Origin: Acidobacteriota bacterium
Lineage (GTDB): Bacteria > Acidobacteriota > Terriglobia > Acidiferrales > UBA7541
Assembly: GCA_003224195.1 (NCBI GenBank)
Contig: QHYP01000204.1
Coordinates: 1-21,949 of the forward strand
Direction of reading: 5' to 3'
Length of the DNA stretch: 21,949 bases
This document shows, piece by piece, positions 1 through 7,253 of the stretch; position 1 is the first letter of the stretch; each line of letters opens with the position of its first letter. The position numbers and the translations under genes were made by a program. The notes beneath the pieces were generated by a model. The model was not told the DNA's origin. It was given only the letters and a program-made list of their open reading frames with translations, and ran no database searches.

Positions 1-419
1 CGGCGGACAACGGCGTTGAGCGAGTCGCGGACCATTTCTTCGGCAACTTCGCTCATGCGCGGCAGGTCCACGTAGGGCTTGACGCGCGGGTGGCGCAGAA
101 TGCGCTCCGCCGACTGCGCGATGTTCACCGCCTGGTCGCCGATGCGCTCGAGATCGTTGTTGATGCGCGATACGGCCAGAACGAAGCGCAAATCCGCGGC
201 CATGAGCTGATGCAACGCCAAGAGCTGCACGACACGGTCGTCGATTTCCATCTGCAATTCATTGATCGCGTCTTCTTCCTCCAAGACATTTTTGGCCAAT
301 TGCTCGTCCGTGCCCAACACAGCATGGACCGACTGGTGGACGGCGCGCTCCGCCAAGCTGCCCATCCAGAGCAAACGCTCTTTCAACTCATTGATGTCTC
401 TTTCGAAGTGGCGTTCCAT
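1..419 (-). CDS. phoU: PhoU, phosphate transport regulator (3' end cut by window)
   Basis: This open frame starts at ATG 419-417 and runs off the window start without a stop, so about 139 N-terminal residues of a usual ~220 are visible. The protein begins MERHFERDINELKERLLWMG and continues with the helical pattern of PhoU, including RINNDLERIGDQAVNIA, which matches the family's conserved metal-binding E-R-(I/M)-x-D-x-(A/V)-x-N-I motif. A GAGGGG stretch about ten bases upstream can serve as ribosome binding site. PhoU is the negative regulator that links PstB transporter state to PhoR kinase activity, and its place as last gene after pstB is the standard order. It is not a pseudogene as far as visible; only the C-terminal half is unseen. 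Confidence 0.93.
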   Translation of the reverse strand, partial: MERHFERDINELKERLLWMGSLAERAVHQSVHAVLGTDEQLAKNVLEEEDAINELQMEIDDRVVQLLALHQLMAADLRFVLAVSRINNDLERIGDQAVNIAQSAERILRHPRVKPYVDLPRMSEVAEEMVRDSLNAVVR

Positions 420-469
420 CGCTTACTTTCCCCTCAGCCACCGAACGTGATTCCGTTCCGCCGCATGGC

Positions 470-1294
470 TCACCCGAAGCGCCCGGTGATGTACGCCTCA
501 GTTCGCGGATCGGACGGCGTGGTAAAAAGTTGCGGCGTGGGGTTGTATTCCACCATGACGCCGGTCAGCAAAAACGCGGTGAAGTCGCTCACGCGCGCCG
601 CCTGCTGCATGTTGTGGGTGACCGTGACGATGGTGCAAAGCTCTTTCAACTGCACCAGCAGCTCCTCGATTTTAGCGGTGCTGATGGGGTCGAGCGCGGA
701 GCAAGGCTCGTCGAGCAAGAGTACTTCCGGCTCGACCGCCAGGGCGCGGGCAATGCACAGCCGCTGCTGCTGGCCCCCGGAAAGCTCATAAGCGGATTTG
801 TGGAGCTGATCTTTCACTTCCTCCCAGAGGGCCGCGCGGCGCAGGCTTGATTCTACAACTTCGGCAAGCGGCTGATTGTGGCCGTTGATCCGCGGGCCGT
901 ACGCGACATTGTCGAATATGGACTTCGGAAACGGATTGGGCCGCTGGAAAACCATGCCCACGCGGCGGCGGAGCTGCGTCACATCCTGCGTGAGGATGCT
1001 CTGGCCGTCCAGTTGGATTTCACCTTCCAGGCGCGCATTGCTGACGGCCTCGTACATGCGGTTGAGCGTCCGCAAAAGCGTGGACTTGCCGCATCCGGAA
1101 GGACCGATCATGGCTGTGATGTGGTTGGCGGCGAAGCCCAGGGTCACGTCGAAGAGCGTCTGCTTCGGACCGTACCAGAAATTCAGTTTGGAAATGGTCA
1201 TCCGCATAGGCTGATCGGCGAGCATTTCGCGCGTTGTGGCGCCGGGTAGGGCAGAAATATTCATGGAGATCGGTTGCTTTGCGGTGGCATTCAT
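470..1294 (-). CDS. pstB: PstB, phosphate ABC transporter ATPase
   Basis: ATP-binding subunit of the high-affinity phosphate importer, acting on the cytoplasmic face of the inner membrane with PstA and PstC. The 274-residue protein shows Walker A GPSGCGKST (64-72), a Q-loop glutamine near 117, the ABC signature LSGGQQQR (171-178), Walker B VLLLDEP (191-197) and the H-loop histidine at 227. The phosphate-specific hallmark QRPNPFPKSIFDNVAYGPR is present. About 30 residues precede the conserved core, longer than many PstB, so translation could instead begin at one of the internal ATGs at residues 11, 24, 30 or 32; the chosen ATG lies 3 bases after the pstA stop, which favours coupling. Confidence 0.97.
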   Translation of the reverse strand: MNATAKQPISMNISALPGATTREMLADQPMRMTISKLNFWYGPKQTLFDVTLGFAANHITAMIGPSGCGKSTLLRTLNRMYEAVSNARLEGEIQLDGQSILTQDVTQLRRRVGMVFQRPNPFPKSIFDNVAYGPRINGHNQPLAEVVESSLRRAALWEEVKDQLHKSAYELSGGQQQRLCIARALAVEPEVLLLDEPCSALDPISTAKIEELLVQLKELCTIVTVTHNMQQAARVSDFTAFLLTGVMVEYNPTPQLFTTPSDPRTEAYITGRFG

Positions 1295-1297
1295 GAA

Positions 1298-2149
1298 TCA
1301 AGCCCTCGGAACAGAGATGCCCCGCGCCAGCACAAGGCGGGCGATGATATTGACGACGAGCACAAGACCCAGCAGCACGAGTCCCGCCGCCCACGCCTGC
1401 CGGTGCCAATCATCGTACGGAGCAACCGCATACGTAAAGATCATTACCGGCAGCGATGCGGTCGGCTGCCTCCAGCCGGGACTCCAGAACCGGTTGTTGA
1501 ACGCGGTGAAGAGCAGGGGCGCCGTTTCGCCGGCCACGCGGGCGAGGGCGAGCAGGATCGCGGTCAATATTCCGCGATACGCCGCGGGGACGATCACGGT
1601 GACAATCGTGCGCCATTTGCTGGCGCCCAGGGCCATCGCTCCTTCGCGAAGCGAGCGCGGCACGCTGCGCAAAAATTCCTCCGTGCTGCGCAGCGTGATG
1701 GGGATCATCATTACGCCCAGGGCGAAGGCGCCCGCCATCGTCGAGAAGTGCTTCAGCGGCAGGACCAGAAGCGCGTAGGCAAAAATGCCGATCACAATCG
1801 AAGGCACACCGTTGAGGAGGTCGGCGGCGTAGCGGACTACGAAGCCAGCGCCGCGTCGTCCAAACTCGGCCAAATAGATCCCGCCAAAGAATCCGATGGG
1901 GACGCCGACCAGGGAGGCAAGAAGCAGCAGCTTCGCGCTGCCGACAATCGCATTGGCCATGCCGCCGCCGGCCTCGCCCACAGGCGTAGGCAGCTTCGTG
2001 AAGAAGTCCCAGTTGAGGGAGCGGCCGCCGTGAAAGGCGAGGTAGCCGAGGATGAAAAAAAGCACGGAAACGGCCACGAAGGCACATACGCCAGTGAGGC
2101 TGAGCATCACGGCACTGACAAGTTTCCGGAAACGCAGCCGCGCCGTCAT
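1298..2149 (-). CDS. pstA: PstA, phosphate ABC transporter permease
   Basis: Inner-membrane permease subunit of the PstSCAB phosphate importer, 283 residues, normal for the family. A first membrane helix (about 16-38) is followed by a periplasmic stretch and a block of five further hydrophobic helices. The EAA-type loop that contacts PstB is seen as RSVPRSLREGAMALGASKWRTI. Its ATG overlaps the pstC stop as ATGA, a sign of translational coupling, and pstB follows after 3 bases. It pairs with PstC to form the channel. Confidence 0.96.
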   Translation of the reverse strand: MTARLRFRKLVSAVMLSLTGVCAFVAVSVLFFILGYLAFHGGRSLNWDFFTKLPTPVGEAGGGMANAIVGSAKLLLLASLVGVPIGFFGGIYLAEFGRRGAGFVVRYAADLLNGVPSIVIGIFAYALLVLPLKHFSTMAGAFALGVMMIPITLRSTEEFLRSVPRSLREGAMALGASKWRTIVTVIVPAAYRGILTAILLALARVAGETAPLLFTAFNNRFWSPGWRQPTASLPVMIFTYAVAPYDDWHRQAWAAGLVLLGLVLVVNIIARLVLARGISVPRA

Positions 2150-3132
2150 GCGTACGCTCCGCTCCCGCGGCGCTCCGTGAGAAGAATCAGCAAGCGCGCG
2201 AGGCCGTTCAGGATGAAGGTGAGCAGAAAGAGCACCAGGCCGAGCTCGACGAGCGATTGGAGGTACAGGTCGCCCGTCGCTTCCGTGAATTCATTGGCGA
2301 TGACCGCGGCGATCGAGTAGCCCGGCGCGAAAAGCGACGCGGCAATCTTTGGCGTGTTGCCGATGACCATGGTAACCGCCATCGTTTCGCCCAAGGCGCG
2401 AGCGAGGGCGAGAAAAATCGAACCGAAAATGCCCGGGCGGGCGAAGGGCACGACGACCTTCCAAGTCGATTCCCAGCGCGTGGCGCCGAGCGCCAGGGCG
2501 GCTTCGCGGACGTCGCGTGGCACCGACATCAGCACTTCGCGCGACACCGAAATGATGAAGGGAATCACCATCACGGCGAGGACGATACCCGCGGTCAGAA
2601 AGCTGACGCCGTAGCCCGGCCCGGAGAAAATCGGCAGAAAACCGAGCGTGGCCCGGAGGAAAGGCTGAATCACTTCGCGCATAAGGGGAACGAGGATGAA
2701 CACGCCGAGCAGGCCGTAGATGACGCTCGGAACCGCGGCCAGCAAATCAATGAAAAAGGTGAGCGCGTCCGAGACGCGGCGCGGCGCAAGCTCGGCGAGG
2801 AAAATTGCCGCGCCGATCCCGAGGGGCACGGCGATGAGGAGAGCCACAGCCGAGGTAACGACCGTTCCAAAGATGAACGGCAGGGCTCCAAACTGGTCGA
2901 AAACAGGATCCCAAACTTCCGTGACAAGGAACTTCCAGCCGAATTTATGCCGCGGCAAAACCGAATCGACCCAAAGTTGGTAGACGAGCGTGGCAGTGAT
3001 GAGCACGACCGTGGCGGCAAATAGAAACGTAAGGAGACGGGCAATTTCGTCGCCATCCCGGAGGCGGCTCAGAAACGAGCGCGAGCTCGCGCGGGGGCCC
3101 GCGCCCGGAACGGTCGTGCTGGTTGTGGCCAC
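2146..3132 (-). CDS. pstC: PstC, phosphate ABC transporter permease
   Basis: Second permease of the phosphate importer, 328 residues. The first helix lies near residues 33-54, a periplasmic loop follows with the typical WDPVFDQFGALPFIFGTV region, and five further helices make the transport domain. The EAA loop reads SVPRDVREAALALGATRWES. Translation starts at GTG 3132-3130, one base after the pstS stop, with no clear Shine-Dalgarno, so it probably depends on coupling to pstS. The N-terminus is rich in Thr, Ser and Arg before the first helix, as in many PstC. Confidence 0.96.
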   Translation of the reverse strand: MATTSTTVPGAGPRASSRSFLSRLRDGDEIARLLTFLFAATVVLITATLVYQLWVDSVLPRHKFGWKFLVTEVWDPVFDQFGALPFIFGTVVTSAVALLIAVPLGIGAAIFLAELAPRRVSDALTFFIDLLAAVPSVIYGLLGVFILVPLMREVIQPFLRATLGFLPIFSGPGYGVSFLTAGIVLAVMVIPFIISVSREVLMSVPRDVREAALALGATRWESTWKVVVPFARPGIFGSIFLALARALGETMAVTMVIGNTPKIAASLFAPGYSIAAVIANEFTEATGDLYLQSLVELGLVLFLLTFILNGLARLLILLTERRGSGAYA

Positions 3133-3133
3133 G

Positions 3134-4162
3134 CTAGTGGATCGTTTCGATCGTGTTCATCTCCTTCGCAACGACTTCTTTCGGGAGCTTCGCGTAGGAG
3201 AGGGTCTCGGCGTAGTTCTGTCCGTCGGTAAGCATCCACTTGAGGAAGCCCTTGAGGGCGTCGCGCTTGCCGGCATCCTGGATTTTTTTCGGGATCAAGA
3301 GCCAGGTGAAGCTGGCAATGGGGTATGCGCTTTTGCCCGGAGCGTCCGTGATCGAAACCCGATAATCTTGGGGCATGTTTTTGGCCGCGCCCGCAGCCGC
3401 GGCGCTCACGCCGGCGAGATCGGCCTTCACAAACACTCCCGCGGAATTCTTCACTGCGCCGTAGAAAATTTTGTTCTGTACGGCGTAGATAAGTTCAACA
3501 TAGCCGATAGAGTTGGGCTGTTCTTTGACGACGCCGGTAACGCCTTCGTTCCCCTTGGCGCCAATCCCTGCGGGCCAATTCACGGAACCGCCTTTGCCGA
3601 CTCTGGTTTTCCATTCATCGCTGATCTTCGACAGATAATCGGTCCAGACGTACGTTGTGCCGCTGCCTTCGGCGCGATGCACGACGACGATATCCGCAGC
3701 CGGCAGATTGACCCCCGTATTGGCGCCGGCTATCGCGGGATCGTTCCACTTCGTGATCTTGCCGAGGAAGATGCCAGCGAGAGCTTCGGGCGTGAAGTTC
3801 AGCGAGGTGTTAACGCCCGGAAGATTATATGTGGGGACGACTGCTCCAAGAACCGTGGGGAAGTGCTGGATCCCAAAGCCATACTTGTCTTGATACGCCT
3901 TCATTTGCTCGTCGTTCATGGGTCCGTCGGAGGCGCCAAAGTCCACCGTGCCATCCGTAACCTGCTTGATGCCGGCTCCGGAACCAACGGAAGCGTAATT
4001 GATTTCAATGTTTCCATGGGCCTTGTGGTACTCGTCGAACCATTTCGTGTAAATGGGGTTGGGGAACGTCGCTCCCGCGCCGTTGATGAGCAGCCCGGAC
4101 TGCGCGTGGGCTATGCCGCACACACAGGCAGCGACCAGGAGTAACCCTGCAATTCGCTTCAT
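3134..4162 (-). CDS. pstS: PstS, periplasmic phosphate-binding protein
   Basis: Periplasmic receptor that delivers phosphate to PstCA. The 342-residue protein opens with a Sec signal peptide MKRIAGLLLVAACVCGIAHA with a likely AHA|Q cleavage site; no lipobox is at that site, so it is a soluble periplasmic type. Phosphate-site motifs are visible in order: GAGATFPNP (28-36), SVGSGAGIKQ, DFGASDGPM and RAEGSGTTYVW. The ATG at 4162 is preceded by GGAG eight bases upstream. It is the first gene of the pst operon and carries a PHO-box-like repeat in its upstream region (4223-4240). Confidence 0.97.
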   Translation of the reverse strand: MKRIAGLLLVAACVCGIAHAQSGLLINGAGATFPNPIYTKWFDEYHKAHGNIEINYASVGSGAGIKQVTDGTVDFGASDGPMNDEQMKAYQDKYGFGIQHFPTVLGAVVPTYNLPGVNTSLNFTPEALAGIFLGKITKWNDPAIAGANTGVNLPAADIVVVHRAEGSGTTYVWTDYLSKISDEWKTRVGKGGSVNWPAGIGAKGNEGVTGVVKEQPNSIGYVELIYAVQNKIFYGAVKNSAGVFVKADLAGVSAAAAGAAKNMPQDYRVSITDAPGKSAYPIASFTWLLIPKKIQDAGKRDALKGFLKWMLTDGQNYAETLSYAKLPKEVVAKEMNTIETIH

Positions 4163-4222
4163 AGATGATCTCCGTCTGGATTGATCCGTGTTTCGTGACC
4201 AGAGAGAGTGTCCTCTGCGAAG

Positions 4223-4240
4223 ATTACAGCCACATTACAA
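4223..4240 (-). promoter_or_regulatory. PHO-box-like direct repeat upstream of pstS
   Basis: On the minus strand the site reads TTGTAAT GTGG CTGTAAT: two 7-base direct repeats separated by exactly 4 bases, the 7-4-7 (11-base period) geometry of the PhoB box, whose E. coli half-site is CTGTCAT. The halves match that consensus at 5 and 6 of 7 positions. A weaker in-phase unit, GTTTCAC, lies 22 bases further upstream. The box ends 61 bases before the pstS ATG. The sequence pattern is direct; binding by the PhoB encoded nearby is inference. Confidence 0.65.
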
Positions 4241-4343
4241 CCGATTCAGAGTTGCGTGAAACGCGCCTGCCAGGGAGGTGAAATTCTTTGCAACCACATG
4301 AAAGCAAATATCTTATGGGGCGAAAGCGGCGCTATTTAAAGAA

Positions 4344-4374
4344 GGGGACCGGAGCCAGGGGAGCTCCGATCCCC
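4344..4374 (-). terminator. Probable intrinsic terminator after phoR
   Basis: Read on the minus strand, GGGGATCGGAGC and GCTCCGGTCCCC form a 12-base-pair stem with one mismatch and a 7-base loop, followed directly by TTCTTTAAAT. It sits about 165 bases after the phoR stop and before the pstS regulatory site, so it would separate phoBR from pst transcription. The T-tract is interrupted, so termination may be partial. Confidence 0.55.
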
Positions 4375-4539
4375 ACGGCGGGACGTGGTGTGAAGACCAA
4401 GCGACCGCCACACTAGAGAGCCCGCGTCACGCCGAAATGAACCCCTGGTGAATTTTTGTTGATATCCCCGGGCAAGCGGCTGGACTGTTTGAGCGCCGCG
4501 AAAGCTCGCGCAACTCCACAACATAACTACAGGACGACT

Positions 4540-6378
4540 TCAGCGCTGAGCATTATTCCGCCCGAGCGACGTACCGCTCGAAGAGGCGCGCGCGGTGGCT
4601 CGCTCCTGATCGAAGATGGGCACAGAGATGTGGAATTGGGAGCCCCGGCCGACTTCACTCTCCACCCAAATGCGGCCCCCCTGCGCTTCGATGAGGTGCT
4701 TGGCGATGGAGAGTCCTAACCCCGTTCCGCCAGCCTCGCGCGAGCGAGCCACGTCCACGCGATAAAAACGCTCGAAAATCCGCGGCTGGTCGGCCCGTGG
4801 GATGCCGATGCCTGTGTCCGCCACGGTCAGAATGACTTCGCGGTCGGCCGCTTCCGCGCGAACAATGATTTTTCCACCGGGTAAAGTGTATTGCACCGCA
4901 TTGTCAAGCAGGTTCTGAAGCACCTCGGCGAGGCGCCGCCGGTCCGCCGCTACCTCCGGCAAGTTCGCCGGTATCTCCGCAGTGACTTCGATCTTTTTTT
5001 CGCCCGCACGAAGCCGCGCGGTTTCGAGGCAGCTCTCCATCCACGTTCCGATGGGGATCGGGCAGATTTCGAGTTCGAGGCGGTCCGCTTCGATCTTCGA
5101 CAGCATCAACAGATCGTCCGTGAGGCGCGCCAGCCGCCGCGAATGTTCGAGGATGATTTCCAGGAATCGCCGGCGGTTCTGCGCGTCGTCCATGGCGCCG
5201 CTGAGCAGCGTTTCAGCAAAGCCTTGAATCGCGGTGAGCGGCGTCTTGAGCTCGTGCGAGATATTCGCGACGAAATCGCGCCGCACACGCTCGAGCTTGC
5301 GCAGATCGGTGATGTCGTGGAGCACGAGGACGGCGCCAATGGTTTCCCCGGACTGAACCGGAGTGACCGTCACGGCAAAAGACCGCGGCCGCAATGTCCC
5401 CATGGCGATCTCCGCGTGCACGGCCGGCGCGCCGGAGAGCACTATGCGCACGGCCTCGAGCAGTTCCGTCTGCCGCACGGATTCGACGAGCCCGCTGCCC
5501 GCCGTGGGCGGCACATCCAAACCGAGAATCTCCGCGAAGGCGGGATTAGAGAAAACCAGCCGCTCCGCGCCGCTGACCACCGCGACGCCCTCCACCATGC
5601 TTCCAAGAATGGCTGCGGAAAGGTTGCGCTCATCCGTCAGCGACCGGATCGTGCGGTCGAGCCGCGCGGCGGTCTCATTCAGAGAAACGGCAAGTTTCTC
5701 CAACGCATCGCCGCCGGGATCGGCGGCGAGTGAACGGAAATCGCCTTCCGCGACACGCCGTGAAAATCCTTGCAGCCGCTCGACACGGCGCGAGAACGAC
5801 CGCGAGATGAGGAGCGATGCGGCTCCGGCAAGGAGCAGAATGACCGAAGAGGCGAGCCAGAGCCGCCGCCGAAAATCCCACAGCACCGCGTCCACGCTTT
5901 TGACGGGCAGCGCGAAGCGGAGAACGAGCGGCGGCCGTGAGGCGGGCGTCAGCCGCACGGCGTAATAGAGAAGGTCCTGGTTGATCGTGACGCTGTGGCG
6001 AACCGATCTTCCCTCGCCGGTGGCGAGCGCCTCTTCAATCTCCGGCCGGTGCGCGTGGTTCTCCATGGTGCGCGGGTCGGATTGCGAATCGGCCAGCACC
6101 AATCCCCACGAGGTGATCACCGTTACGCGCGCCCCGCTCGCGGCCATCTGTGCGGTCCACTCGCGGATGACTCGCGAATCCTCCTTCTCGTCGGGCGAAT
6201 GGGGAAGTTGTGGCGGGCGCACCAGTGCGATATGCGCAATGGCGGCGAGTTGCTCGAATCCGGTTCGCTCGTAATCGCGCCTCAGGGCGCGCTCGGCGAA
6301 GTAGTCCACGGCGAGCAGCACGCCGAGAAGCAGCGCCAGAAAGGCGAATCCGAGTTTCCAGAAGAGATTATGCCGCAC
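4540..6378 (-). CDS. phoR: PhoR, phosphate-sensing histidine kinase
   Basis: Membrane sensor kinase of the phosphate two-component system, 612 residues. Visible in order: transmembrane helix 1 (about 8-27), a ~145-residue extracytoplasmic domain, helix 2 (about 173-192), HAMP linker, a PAS domain (about 250-360), then HisKA with phospho-accepting His375 in FVANISHELKTPLTAI, and the ATPase domain with the N box NLLDNAVQY, G1 DTGIGIP (521-527), F box FERFYRVD and G2 GTGLGLSI (551-558). It overlaps the phoB 3' end by 11 bases, so the two are co-translated. The large periplasmic domain is bigger than in E. coli PhoR and more like the Bacillus type. The C-terminal ~25 residues are Ser/Arg-rich and look unstructured. 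Confidence 0.94.
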   Translation of the reverse strand: MRHNLFWKLGFAFLALLLGVLLAVDYFAERALRRDYERTGFEQLAAIAHIALVRPPQLPHSPDEKEDSRVIREWTAQMAASGARVTVITSWGLVLADSQSDPRTMENHAHRPEIEEALATGEGRSVRHSVTINQDLLYYAVRLTPASRPPLVLRFALPVKSVDAVLWDFRRRLWLASSVILLLAGAASLLISRSFSRRVERLQGFSRRVAEGDFRSLAADPGGDALEKLAVSLNETAARLDRTIRSLTDERNLSAAILGSMVEGVAVVSGAERLVFSNPAFAEILGLDVPPTAGSGLVESVRQTELLEAVRIVLSGAPAVHAEIAMGTLRPRSFAVTVTPVQSGETIGAVLVLHDITDLRKLERVRRDFVANISHELKTPLTAIQGFAETLLSGAMDDAQNRRRFLEIILEHSRRLARLTDDLLMLSKIEADRLELEICPIPIGTWMESCLETARLRAGEKKIEVTAEIPANLPEVAADRRRLAEVLQNLLDNAVQYTLPGGKIIVRAEAADREVILTVADTGIGIPRADQPRIFERFYRVDVARSREAGGTGLGLSIAKHLIEAQGGRIWVESEVGRGSQFHISVPIFDQERATARASSSGTSLGRNNAQR

Positions 6379-7063
6379 GGGTCTCGAACAAGTATCCGGC
6401 TCCGCGGACCGTTTTCAGATGCGCAGGGCGTTCCGGGTCAGGCTCGATCTTCTCACGCAGGCGGCGGACGTAAACGTCCACACTGCGCGGCGTGACGAAC
6501 CGGTCTGTGCCCCAAACGGCATCCAGAAGCTGATCCCGCGTGAAGACTCGATTCGGGCGGGACGCAAGATAGTACAGTAGCCGGAATTCGAGCGTGCTCA
6601 GCGGCACGACTCTTCCCGAAAGGCTCACCCGGTAGGAAGCGGGATCAATCGCCAGCTTGCCGATTTCAATGACGCGCGGCGCATCCGACGGCGGCTCGGC
6701 CCGCCGAAGGAGGGCCTTCACGCGCGCCACCAATTCGCGCGGACTGAAGGGCTTGGTGACGTAATCGTCGGCGCCCATCTCAAGCCCGACAACGCGGTCG
6801 GCTTCTTCACCCCGCGCGGTAAGCATCAGGATCGGCAAGCGGTTGAGCGATTCATCGCGCCGAATCTCGCGGCAAATGTCCAGACCAGAGAGCTTCGGAA
6901 GCATCAGGTCGAGCAGCAACAGGTCGGGGGGACTCTTCTTGATGGTTGCGAGGCCGGTGCTCCCCTCGTAGGTCGCCGTGACCTGAAAGCCCTCATTCGC
7001 AAGGTTGTAGCGAACGAGCTCGACGATGTCGCGGTCGTCTTCGATGATCAGAATGCGCTTCAT
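6368..7063 (-). CDS. phoB: PhoB/PhoP-type response regulator
   Basis: OmpR-family transcription factor, 231 residues. The receiver domain has acidic pair D9/D10, phospho-acceptor D52 in LLLLDLMLP, T82 and K104 (KPFSPREL). The C-terminal winged helix carries the recognition-helix region RSVDVYVRRLREKI and the wing GAGYLF. The start at ATG 7063-7061 (MKRILIIEDD) is chosen because homology begins there; the frame stays open upstream to 7288 but that extension overlaps sucA and lacks domain features. No close Shine-Dalgarno is seen. It is paired with phoR and lies upstream of pst, so a phosphate role is well supported. Four 11/12-base-spaced repeats upstream suggest autoregulation. Confidence 0.95.
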   Translation of the reverse strand: MKRILIIEDDRDIVELVRYNLANEGFQVTATYEGSTGLATIKKSPPDLLLLDLMLPKLSGLDICREIRRDESLNRLPILMLTARGEEADRVVGLEMGADDYVTKPFSPRELVARVKALLRRAEPPSDAPRVIEIGKLAIDPASYRVSLSGRVVPLSTLEFRLLYYLASRPNRVFTRDQLLDAVWGTDRFVTPRSVDVYVRRLREKIEPDPERPAHLKTVRGAGYLFETRAA

Positions 7064-7197
7064 GTGGATTCGATGCGCCGTCCCTCCGAGCGAGAGTGTA
7101 GCGCAGCGCTTCGGGATGCGGTAGGCAGCACTCGGTTGTTCCCCCTGGGATCGGAGCGACACAGTCAACTCAATTCTCGCAGAAACTCGAAAAGCTT

Positions 7198-7238
7198 TGG
7201 TAACGCCGGTGTAACACGAAGATGAACGAATGGTGAAC
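7198..7238 (-). promoter_or_regulatory. PHO-type direct-repeat array upstream of phoB
   Basis: On the minus strand four related units follow each other: GTTCACC, GTTCATC, GTTACAC and GTTACCA, with starts 11, 12 and 11 bases apart. The first pair matches the 11-base GTTCACC direct-repeat unit known for the actinobacterial PhoP PHO box; the second pair looks like a diverged copy. The array lies 136-175 bases upstream of the phoB ATG, just downstream of the sucA stop codon. Repeat structure is direct; PhoB binding is inferred. Confidence 0.6.
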
Positions 7239-7253
7239 GCGTCCAGCGGGACG

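Larger units (their letters stand above)
4163..4539. other. phoR-pstS intergenic region (377 bp)
   Basis: Gene-free stretch between the end of phoR and the start of pstS, all neighbours on the minus strand. It holds the pst promoter side with the PHO-box-like repeat (4223-4240) and a hairpin (4344-4374) that could terminate the phoB-phoR transcript. Between them is an AT-richer patch (about 4284-4343). Short frames here show no recognisable protein. A good sigma-70 promoter pair for pstS was not clear by eye. Confidence 0.7.

Noticed and set aside
1274..4144. Long plus-strand frames opposite pstA, pstC and pstS (up to 384 codons)
   Set aside because: They are antisense shadows of well-conserved genes in GC-rich DNA; none has a recognisable domain or ribosome binding site.
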